Assembly (NCBI GenBank): GCA_007922305.1
Contig: ML677365.1
Location: forward strand, 12,448,533-12,512,532
DNA length: 64,000 nucleotides
Source: Dermatemys mawii
Lineage: Eukaryota; Chordata; Testudines; Dermatemydidae
Reading direction: 5' to 3'
Positions within the stretch are counted from its first letter, which is position 1; every line of letters begins with the position of its first letter. This document shows, in pieces, positions 55,370-64,000 of this stretch. The notes beneath the pieces are model-generated. The model did not search any database. It saw only the letters and a list, made by a program, of their open reading frames with translations, and was not told the DNA's origin. The translations under genes and the position numbers were made by a program.

Positions 55370-56300
55370 GGCTATGTCTACACTGCGCACCTGACAACAG
55401 TGCAGCTCTTGAGGGAATTCTGCACCACTCCACAATGCATAATTTTGCAGAAATTAATGTTGGGCATGCTGCAGATGTTTGCCACGACTAGGGGCTGCTG
55501 GACCCAGCATTGACCATTTCGCAAACAGAAGACAACAAGGCTGGGGGGAGGGAAAGCGAAAGGGAACTGAAGGGTTCCCAGCAGTTGCAGTTCCCAGAAC
55601 ACCCTGAAGAAAGGAGGCAGTGGCACACACAAGGAAACTCCATGCAAGCTTTGGACCCAGCATCAGGCTGTTTCTCCCTCTAGATCCCTGGGCTCTTGGA
55701 GGGAAGGGTCTGAGAATGTCTAGGCTGAGGGGGGGAGCACAGCACAGCTCAGGGTGGGGAAGGGGTGTGCATGTCTAGGCCGGAGGCACCCTGTGGTTGG
55801 CCTCAGGTGGGAAGAGGGTGAGAGTATCTGGGCTTGTGGGGAGCCTCAGCTGGGCTCTGTGGGGGGAAGGGCGATGAGGGTCAGAGAAGCAGGAACTGGG
55901 TTGTCGTAGTGTCTTTAACTCCCTACTCTGGGAGAACTTGTGTGTGTGTCTGTACTGTTACCTGTCAGCAAGCATGTCTGTATTTTGAAATAAATTACCA
56001 AAATAATTGAAACTGGCATGATTATATTCTGTTATTTTGACAAATAAAATCTGCAGAATTTTAAAATATTGTGCACAGTATTTTTAATATTTTTGGCATA
56101 GAATTCCCTCCAGGAATAGCCATTGTAAGACACAGACTGTAGCCACTCTGACACCAGTAGAGAGTTCTCCTAACAACAAAATAAAACCACACCCAAAGAG
56201 GGGCAGTAGATTTGTCAGTGGGAGAGTGTCTCCCACTGACGAAGCGCTATCTACACCAACACTTTCCCCCCCAGCACTGGATTGACAAAAGTTTTAATGA
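55370..56300. mobile_element. 'GTCTACACT' MITE carrying a second insertion
   Basis: It starts AGGCTATGTCTACACTGCGC and has the right-hand words GAGAGTGTCTCCCACTGACG and GCGCTATCTACACC at 56222-56258. The two halves are separated by another element (about 55406-56119). The right terminal repeat is not clear. Confidence 0.55.
55406..56119. mobile_element. inverted-repeat element nested in the MITE
   Basis: The ends CTTGAGGGAATTCTGC and (reversed) CCTGGAGGGAATTCTATGCC form an inverted repeat of about 15 bp. The inside is non-coding, with a poor (GGGG)-rich middle. No duplication was found; a hAT-type MITE is the best guess. Confidence 0.55.
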
Positions 56301-56307
56301 CAAAAGT

Positions 56308-56420
56308 GCCTCAGTTTTCCCATCTATAAAATGGAGATAATACTTACCTCCTTGGTAAAGAGTTTTGAAGTCTACTTATGGAAAGGTCTATATAACAAAT
56401 AGGTGTTTATTATTATTACA
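56308..56420 (+). repeat. MIR SINE fragment
   Basis: The MIR words GCCTCAGTTTTCCCATCTAT and AAAATGGAGATAATACTTAC, then a GTTTATTATTATTA end, are in the normal sense. Confidence 0.7.
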
Positions 56421-56454
56421 CTGTTCTAATAGGGAAGATAATACCTCAATCTAA

Positions 56455-56760
56455 AGGCAGGTCTATACTAGAAGCACTACATCAGTGCAGCTGCACCGCT
56501 ATAGCTGCGTCACTGTTCTACATCTGCTGAAGATGCTCTTTGCGAACAGGAGAGTGCTCTCCCATCAGCATAATTATTCCACCTCTGGGAGAGGTGGAAG
56601 CTCTGTTGGTGGGAGAGCATCTCCCACTGACATAGTGCCAGTGTGGACAATGCTTAGGTTACTGTAACTTTCATCGCTCGGGGAGGAGGTTGTCTTTTTC
56701 ACATCGCTGAGCAATGTAAGTTAGATCGACTTAAGTGTTAGTGAATACCTACCCTAAGAA
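56455..56760. mobile_element. 'GTCTACACT'-type MITE
   Basis: It starts AGGCAGGTCTATACTAGAAG and ends GTTAGTGAATACCTACCCTA; the ends are a weak inverted pair. The inside has GGGAGAGCATCTCCCACTGA, a word shared with the MITE at 55.4-56.3 kb. Confidence 0.6.
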
Positions 56761-56963
56761 CACTACTTCTGTATTCCACCCTAAAACTGGAAAAGATCTT
56801 ATTTTATGAGCACCTTATAGACCCATGTCATTACTGAATCCTGATGAAGATCTCAGCAAAGATACTAGATGCAATCTATGCTGTTAGTTTACATACATCA
56901 AGATCAAACTGAGTTAATTGCAATGAGAGAAGTCTAAGAATACTTAGACTCATTCGTAGCAAT

Positions 56964-57676
56964 TGTGATAAAGCTCTGTCCTTATCTCCATGGATCATGC
57001 ATTTCCTGGAGGATTTCACTAGCCTCAGAGGCTCGCTGTGACCCTTCACATAGCCCTTTTCTCTCTAGAGACAAGGTCACAGCCTATTGAGCCATTTTCA
57101 TCTTAAGCCAGTGAGGAGAAGCTATCCTTCCTTGAACAGTCTCTGCTGTCTCCCAATCTCAGTGATTAATTAGGGGAGGCAGAAAGCAGAGAGCCCAGGC
57201 CCACCCTCTATTCCGGGCTCCAGCCCAGGGACCCTAATAGTATCAGTTATGATGGCTGATCTTTTAGCAACAGAACACAATACAATTCCCTGGGCTACTT
57301 CCCCACAGCAGTCCCCGCTTCTTCAAATTCCACTTCACCCTTACCTCAGGGCTTCCTTCCTTGTGTATGATATGGTGTCTACCACTTAGTCTCAACAACA
57401 GCACAACTTCTTCCCACAGATCCTGACATCTACCCCCACCTGACTAACTGGAAGGTTTTTAACTGGTTTCAGCCAGTTCCTGATTGGCTTCAGGTGTCCC
57501 AACCAGGCTAGCTAGTTCTACTGCTTTCTAGAATGTTCTTAATTGGCCCCAGGTGTCTTGATTACCCTGGAATAACTGCCATTTGGTTCCAGTGGTACCA
57601 GAGATTTATTTAGCCTGAGACTAACATATCTGTTCCTTAGCACTTTCCTATAGCCATCTGGCCTTGCCCCATCACA
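56964..57676 (-). mobile_element. solo LTR of the Gypsy family (subfamily B)
   Basis: A 713-bp LTR in minus orientation, from TGTGATAAAGCTCTG to GCCCCATCACA on the plus strand. A perfect 4-bp duplication CAAT lies at 56960-56963 and 57677-57680, matching the 4-bp duplication of the full Gmr1-like element. It shares the 3' module of 17598-18313, including CAGTCTCTGCTGTCTCCCAA in reverse. Confidence 0.9.
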
Positions 57677-57680
57677 CAAT

Positions 57681-58639
57681 GGATTAAGAGAAAATCAATT
57701 TCTTTTGTTACCACGTGATGCAGAGAAGGCTCTCGAGAGCACCAAGTACACTTCTAAGATGACAGAGTGGAATTTTTGTTTAAAGTTTTGTTCAATGTGG
57801 GCACTGGTCCTCATTTCCTTAAATGGATTACAGTAGAACACAATTTTATTAATATCAATCTTAAGAATGATGGGTTATATGAACAATCTTTCTGCCAATG
57901 CTCAAGTGGCTGTACAGGTTTGAAAAGACTGAGATAGTTGATGGCAAACTTGAGATTCAATTCTCTCAAAGGAAAATCAGACCCACTGTATACATTCGTT
58001 ACTATTTGTTATGCATACTATCATTAAACAAATTAAGTTATCCAACGTACCGTCTGTAATGTTGAGATGTTCAATTTTATGAAATCTTTGATTTTATGAG
58101 CTCCTCAATCCCCAGTTAGTTCATAAAATAGGGATTCTACTGTACAGTTCTTTACACCAGCCTAGAAGCAGCAATGCAAGTTAAGGGGTTAAATTCCATT
58201 GTTAGAATGGAACTAGATAGGGTATCTTCTTTTTGCATTGACCAGGATACTTTGTCACAGAGGATAAGGAATAATGAGTCTGATTCTGATGGCAATAAGA
58301 CGAGTGTAATCAAAAGTAACTGAAGTCAATTAAGTTACAACAATAAAAAAAACCAATGCAAACTAGATCAGAATCAGGCTCAATAAATGTATTATGGAAT
58401 AAAAACTTGCAGAAACATCATCAAATACCTTTATCTGACAATGATATAATTTAATTTTTTATCTAACCCAAACATCTCCCTAAAAGAAACTGAGGATTTG
58501 ACAAAATGTCTGGCTTTAAAACAAATTATGTTAAATTTAAATGCTATCTCTAAATTTGCTAGATTTAGAGAAATCTCCTATCCAGAAAATCTTTAAATAT
58601 AAATGGATAGCAAATTCTGTAAAGTAAACTGGGGATTCA
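57681..58639. other. unassigned AT-rich sequence
   Basis: No gene or repeat recognised. Confidence 0.4.
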
Positions 58640-58715
58640 CATCTCAAATACCTAGAATATCTGTAATGGCAAATGAATAATTTGCCATTACAGATATTCT
58701 AGGTTATTTGAGATG
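58640..58715. repeat. near-perfect 76-nt hairpin
   Basis: The arms 58640-58674 and 58680-58715 pair along about 35 bp with one unpaired base, around a 5-nt loop (GAATA). The outer end is CATCTCAAATA and the inner end ATGGCAAAT. Confidence 0.93.
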
Positions 58716-58946
58716 GGTGTACCTGGGCGGGGGTCTCTGGAGCAGGTAGTCAGTGGATAAGAAGCAGGGGGGTGGATGGGTCGGGGTTCCTGAGTGGGAC
58801 AATCAGGGGGCAGGAAGTGGGTGGGGGTTGGATAAGCGGTGGAGCCAGGCAGTTTGGGGAGGCACCACCTTCCCTACCCAACCCTCCACACAAGTTTGAA
58901 CCCCAATGTGGCCCTCGGGATAAAAAGTTTGCCCACCACTGCTCTT
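58716..58946 (-). mobile_element. hAT-type MITE fragment
   Basis: The plus strand ends AATGTGGCCCTCGGGATAAA then AGTTTGCCCACCACTGC, the reversed hAT MITE start (CAGTGGTGGGCAAACTTTTT). The GC-rich inside (GGCAGGAAGTGGGTGGGGGT) matches that family. The left end is missing or merges with the hairpin. Confidence 0.7.
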
Positions 58947-59580
58947 AAGCATAAAGTGCCCTTACCAAATGTTATTAATCATTAACTGAATTATCTGACA
59001 AAGGGTTTATTTTATTTTTTTCCTGGGCAAACATGCATTTGAATTTAATATCTGTTTCATACAAGGGTATATCTGTGTTTGTGAATAATTTTCATATATA
59101 CAAGTAATAGCATGTTTTAGACAAGAATCCATAGACATACTTCAGTAAACTATGCGGATAACATAAATGCAGAAGTACAATATGGAGTTCAGAGTCAAAT
59201 TCCACCATCCTGTCTAAATATATCTGAATAGGCATAAATATCTGCTGCCAAAGAACTATCATTGTTCCTCTGTAATCCATTCAGCTATGACCACCTGCAC
59301 AGGTCAATCTATAAATACTGATTATTTTTGTCTGTAACATGTATAATTAGTACAGACAAGATGTCTCACTGCCACTGCTGTGTCCAAGGATGTAGTGCCC
59401 TATATATTAGAGCATTGTTTCTGAACTCTGCCCTGAAATACCCCTTCTTGGCTGTATGCCTGCAGAGCACCCTTCCTATAAACTTGTGTTGGAAAAGCCA
59501 GTACCAGGGCATAAACTTCCAGCTCTTTCCTCTCAGGTGTTCTGTCATGCACTTCTTTGACTCTAGAAAACATAATTTGG
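58947..59580. other. unassigned sequence
   Basis: Nothing recognised. A 105-codon open frame at 59328-59645 runs into CR1 and has no domain. Confidence 0.4.
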
Positions 59581-60075
59581 CCAAAATCATAGAACAGAAT
59601 CGTAGGCCAGGAAGGGACCTCAACAGGTTTTCTAGTCTAGTATAATCTGACTAGATTATATTTAGTCAAGACAGGACTAAGTATAATCAAGACTATCCCT
59701 GACAGGTGTGTGTCTACCCTGCTCTTAAAAAAGATCTCCAGTGATGGAAATCATGACCTCCCTGGGCAATTTATTCCAGTGCTTAACTATCCTGTCAGTT
59801 AGAAAGCTCTTCATAATGGCCAACCTAAACTACTCTTGCTGCAATTTAAATCAATTGCTTCTTGTCCTGTTCTCACAGGGGATATTTTTTTCTCCCTCCT
59901 CCTTGTAACAACCTTTTATGTACTTGAAAATTGTTATCATGGACTCCATTGTTGTAAACAAAACTTTGCTATTTTCCTGTTGCTTCAAGTACTGAAAAGG
60001 TCCACTTTGAAAAATTACAGATTTTCTGATCCAAGACTCTTTGGGCTCAATCCTGGGACCTGATTGCAGTTGCTA
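59581..60075 (-). mobile_element. CR1 LINE 3' end, minus strand
   Basis: The plus strand starts ATCATAGAACAGAATCGTAG then GCCAGGAAGGGACCTCAACA, the reversed CR1 3' end; further words such as CCCTGGGCAATTTATTCCAG and GCTTCTTGTCCTGTTCTCAC follow. Confidence 0.85.
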
Positions 60076-62139
60076 CCAAGGAATAATGTAGGGGGTAAAC
60101 ATCAGTATTGATGTACAATTATTATTAAAATTATTATTGTATAATTTTAGGTCATTAATTTTGACTTTGTATTTCTTAAAATTCTGTAAAAACAATTATT
60201 TTCATACACATGATGCTGGAAGAATATGGTGCAGTTCACATGCTTATATTTTGGTTGCTTATTTAATTAAATGAAATGTTCAAGCTAATTAAAGGAATTT
60301 CTAGAAATCTCTGCTTCCTGTCAACCAGTGACAGGCTCCAAAAGTGTCAGAGATTACACTTCCTTAATCATAAAAGTATATTTAGTACCTCCATATGTAT
60401 TTACAGAGACTCTGGGATGCAGCTTTATAACTTGCATTTTGTTTTATCAGTCTATATTACTTTATTTTATACTATGTTTGAAAGATGCAAATAAATATTA
60501 GCTATTGTGATTTGTTTCTTGTATAGAATATTTGATAGGAGTCTTTAACTGTAAATGTACTAAGAGATGGTAGATTTTAAGTCTGGGAACCATTTGATCA
60601 AAAGGCCAAACAACAAGAGTGTCTTCTCAAAGAAGAGGTCACCTTCCCATCATACAAAACTCCAGTTTGATGCATTATCTTTATCTCAGTAACACAACTT
60701 CTAAAGATACCAATAATTTAGAAAGTCATCTGGTTGTGTAAAACAATGTGAGGAAAATTTTATTCAGGAATTCCAAAAAGAACTGATGCTTAGTTTAAAG
60801 CTTTGATACCACAGCCTAAGTCATAGAAGTGTGCCTCTCTACCCATCCTCTTTGCAGAGAAAAACCTTAAATTTTACACCCACACAAAGAATTCTACAGA
60901 TATTCCATTGAGACTGATTTATTTTTATAAAGACTCTAAGATCTTCATTCTTCAAATGTTAAGGAAAACATTTATGGTTGAAAAATGTTTTACAAAAGAT
61001 ATGAGTTAGAAGTAACCAGTGTTTCCACTTAAAGGTGAAAAACGTATTGTCCCTCAAATGTTTAAAATGATATAAGCTTCTTCTGAGATGTATATTTGCA
61101 AATCTTTTGTATTGAAAAGCAAGTCTTCATATAATAAAACATCTCAGTATTCACATAACTTTGTATGTACAAATATAGCAAGATCATTTGATGATGTAAC
61201 TGATTACTAAGAGAAGAATACATCTGAATACAAAAATATTCATGTTAATTAGGGACTTAGTTATCAGGCAATGCTTAAACAATTCAATAGCAAACTCCTC
61301 AAGGATGACTAAAAAACACTTTTAAGAGCTGAAAGACATATTATAGTGTGAGTATCTGGACTCATCTGAAACAAAATTTCAACTCCTTTGGTATCCCTAA
61401 TGGAACTGAAGGGATCTCTCAGCAAACAGACTGAATCGAAGAAACAGTTAAAACTCTAACAATGATGTTTGAGAGTTTCCAACCACAAAGTTAAAACAAT
61501 ACATAACCATGAAGTTCAAGAATAATTGCAACCCTGTTGCATAAGCATTAGCGGCTTGCATGTTCATGAGCTGAAGATGCCACCAAGATAAGGTGTTAAG
61601 CCAATGGAAGGTGACAGCAGCTGATATTTAAATCCAACCAAGACCCTGAGAGAAGTGTCTTCCACCTTCAATGAAACTATGGAAAGAGAATAGTGTAAAT
61701 TGCTCTGAACTCTTGTACACTCATATTCCTAAACCCTCATATACTATCATGCTTATATGCTCTCTTATGCTCTTACACTAACTTTTACACTCACTTCTCA
61801 GCCTGTTCATCTCATCATATCTTCAAGACAGTGCCTCTTCAAGCAAGCAAGCAGCAAGGCAGCAAGAAGCACAACTAAGACAAACAAAGAAGCAGCAAAC
61901 TTACAATATATGACCACTGCTGCACCAAGATGCCATCACCAAGACTTCAATATCATTGGTGAGAAGAGATGGAGTTTGCAAAACCACTGCTAATAGATTA
62001 GATTTAAATTTAGTTTTAATGGAATATTGAAATGCTATTGTAATTTAAGATACTAACAGGTTTTCTTGTTAAACGTTAGATTGTTAGACTGTGTACTGCT
62101 GGAAAGGAGACATAAGCTAACCTTGGTAAACAGAGAGAA
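60076..62139. other. unassigned AT-rich sequence
   Basis: About 2 kb with no recognised exon or repeat. The segment 61560-62100 has a different, CA- and AAG-rich composition and might be an LTR or leader, but no repeat ends were found. Confidence 0.4.
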
Positions 62140-63055
62140 ATAGTTATCCTGAATAATATCCTGAAAGATGATCCCTCACTCTCACAGATCTTGGGAAGCA
62201 GACCAGTCCTCGCTTACAGACAGCCCCCCAACCTGAAACAAATATGCACCAGCAACCACACACCACATAACAAAAACACTAACCCAGGTACCTATCATTG
62301 TAACAAAGCCCGATGCCAACTTTGTCCACACATCCATTCAATGGACATCGTCATAGGACCTAACCACATCAGCCACACCATCAGTGGCTCATTCACCTGC
62401 ACATCTACCAATGTGATATATGCCATCATGTGCCAGCAATGCCCCTCTGCTATGTACACTGGCCAAACCAGAAAGTCTCTATGCAAAAGAATAAATGGAC
62501 ACAAATCTGACATCAGGAACCATAACATTCAAAAACGAGTAGGAGAACACTACAGTCTCCCAGGCCATTCTATTAAAGACTTGAAGGTGTCAATTTTAGA
62601 ACAGAAAAACTTCCAAAACAGACTCCGAGAAACTGAGGAACTGGAATTAATTTTCAAATTGGATACTATCAACCAAGGGTTAAACAGAAACTGTGAATGC
62701 CTTTGTCATTACACTAACTGAATGTATTTCCCTAGTTAAGTTCCTTTCACAGGTTCTTATCACCTGTCAGACACAGATTCACTCAATTTTCACTACAAAA
62801 GGGTTTTTTTTTCTGCTGCTGATAATAGGCCATCTAAATTAAACAGCCTTTTAGAATTGATATGGTAATGTACAACTTTTTTTGCTTTCTGTGTATATAA
62901 ATGCATCTTACTTCTGTGTGTTCCATTCTATGCATCCGATGAAATGGCCCACAAAAGCTTATGCTGAAATAAACTGGTTAGTCTCTAAGGTGCTACAAGT
63001 ATTCCTCGTTTTATTTACAGATACAGACTAACACGGCTGCTAATCTTAAACCAGA
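62140..63055 (+). mobile_element. Penelope-like element, 3' part
   Basis: It contains a GIY-YIG endonuclease frame followed by a 3' tail of about 330 bp, which ends TACAGACTAACACGGCTGCT. The tail holds a decayed hammerhead core: CCGATGA at about 62938, a short stem, then AAAA in place of GAAA. Related tails occur at 2.3-2.5 kb and 21.7-21.9 kb. The reverse transcriptase part is missing; the copy is 5'-truncated. Confidence 0.87.
62191..62721 (+). CDS. Penelope GIY-YIG endonuclease domain, open frame
   Basis: A 176-codon frame without internal stops. It begins within the protein (the ATG is probably not a native start) with GSRPVLAYRQPPNLKQI, typical of the end of the Penelope RT. A Cys-rich motif CNKARCQLCPHI follows, then the GIY-YIG domain: ALYxG-like SAMYTGQTRKSLCKRINGHK, with the conserved Tyr, Gly, Arg and His, and a C-terminal TEELELIFKLDTINQGLNRN. 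The frame ends in TGA at 62721. In Penelope elements this nuclease cuts the target to prime RT. With RT missing it cannot retrotranspose itself. Whether the frame is under selection or just young is unknown. Confidence 0.87.
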   Translation: MGSRPVLAYRQPPNLKQICTSNHTPHNKNTNPGTYHCNKARCQLCPHIHSMDIVIGPNHISHTISGSFTCTSTNVIYAIMCQQCPSAMYTGQTRKSLCKRINGHKSDIRNHNIQKRVGEHYSLPGHSIKDLKVSILEQKNFQNRLRETEELELIFKLDTINQGLNRNCECLCHYTN

Positions 63056-63097
63056 GAGAAATTGTGAGATTTAATTTGAAGTTAAGATTTTTAATAT

Positions 63098-64000
63098 TAG
63101 GTACATATAAATGGCTATACTGGGTCATCCTAAAGGCTCATCTAGCCCAGTCTCCTCTCTTCCGACAATGGCCAATGCCAGGTGCTCCAGAGGAAATGAA
63201 CAGGTAATCCTCAAGTGATCCATTCCCTGTCGGACATTCCCAGCTTCTGGCAAAGAGAGGCTAGGGGCGCCATCCCTGCCCATCCTGGCTAATATCCATT
63301 GATGGACCTATCCTCCATGAATTTATCTAGTTCTTTTTTGAACTCTGTTGTAGTCTTTGCCTTCACAACATCCTCTGGCAACGAGTTCCCAGGTTGACTG
63401 TGCGTTGTTTGAAGAAATGCTTCCTTTTATTTGTTTTAAACCTGCTGCCTTTTAATTTCATTTGGTGACCCTTAGTTCTTGTGTTAGGAGAGGGAATAAA
63501 TAACACTTCCTTATCTACTTTCTTCATACTAGTCATGATTTTATAGACCTCTGTCATATCCCACCTTAGTCATCTCTCTTCCCACCTGAAAAGTTCCAGT
63601 CTTATTAATCTCTCCTTATAGGGAAGCAATTCCATATCCCTAATCATTTTTGTTGCCCTTTTCTGAACCTTTTCCAATTCTAATATCTTTTTTGAGATGG
63701 GGCAACCATATCTACATGCAGTATGCAAGATGTGGGCATACCACAGAGGCAATATGATATTTTCTGTCTTATTATCTATCCCTTTCTTAATGATTCCCAA
63801 CATTCTGTTCATTTTTTTGACTGCTGTTGCACACTGAGTGGATATTTTCAGAGAATTATCCACAATGACTCCAAGATCTCTTTCTTGAGTGCAGTAAAGC
63901 TAATTTAGACCCCATCATTTTATATGTATAGATGTTTTCCCATGTGCATTATTTTGTATTTATCAACATTGAGTTTCATCTGCCATTTTCTTCTCCAGTC
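63098..64000 (-). mobile_element. CR1 LINE 3' part, continues past the window
   Basis: The plus strand shows the reversed CR1 3' end (TGGCTATACTGGGTCATCCT) and running back: AATGGCCAATGCCAGGTGCT. On the minus strand, 63863-63570 reads LWYAHILHTACRYGCPISKK and ELEKVQKRATKMIRDMELLP, and 63557-63363 has SMKKVDKEVLFIPSPNTRTK. It matches the CR1 at 48.4-49.27 kb. A frame change lies near 63565. Confidence 0.9.

Noticed and set aside
61757..61993. 78-codon frame with Thr/Ser-rich start
   Set aside because: Low-complexity composition, no domain, and no flanking gene structure.

Overview
This looks like a piece of a reptile nuclear genome, most probably a turtle, with a crocodilian as the less likely alternative. 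The basis is the repeat mix: many CR1 LINE fragments, DIRS-type tyrosine-recombinase retrotransposons, Penelope-like 3' tails, hAT and Tc1/mariner MITEs, MIR SINE remnants and a Gypsy LTR family. No host exon, tRNA, rRNA or other cellular gene could be supported. All recognisable coding sequence belongs to transposable elements and almost all of it is broken, so the window reads as intergenic or deep intronic DNA.

Layout. 0.4-5 kb: DIRS gag remnants (minus strand) with a foldback Penelope tail inserted in them, two LTR-like fragments and a six-unit minisatellite. 5-17.6 kb: mostly AT-rich unassigned DNA with a MIR, a CR1, two small MITEs and an LTR-like block. 17.6-19.6 kb: three LTRs of one Gypsy family, two of them head to head across a 10-N gap. 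20.2-22 kb: a foldback hAT copy cut by a foldback Penelope tail. 22.2-28.6 kb: two solo LTRs with 5-bp target duplications, the second nested in a hAT MITE, with a CR1 between them. 29.8-32.2 kb: a large LTR and a long-hairpin MITE. 33.0-38.8 kb: a complete Gypsy-type retrotransposon with both LTRs, a tRNA-Leu primer site and the unusual order gag-PR-INT-RT-RH, the mark of the Gmr1-like lineage. 39.9-49.3 kb: a truncated DIRS copy, then a near-complete DIRS element inserted inside a CR1 and itself interrupted by a hAT MITE. 51.1-54.7 kb: a second foldback hAT copy carrying a mariner-type MITE and a solo LTR, the LTR in turn holding an RTE-like LINE fragment. 55-64 kb: MITEs, another solo Gypsy LTR, CR1 fragments and a Penelope 3' end with an open GIY-YIG reading frame.

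The most informative items are: the Gmr1-like element, whose gag carries a SCAN-like segment; the two hAT copies whose ends are both derived from the transposase 3' end; the nested stacks whose order of insertion can be read from target duplications; and the hammerhead-ribozyme-like core in the Penelope tails. All family assignments rest on motifs and repeat consensus recognised by eye. No database search was run.
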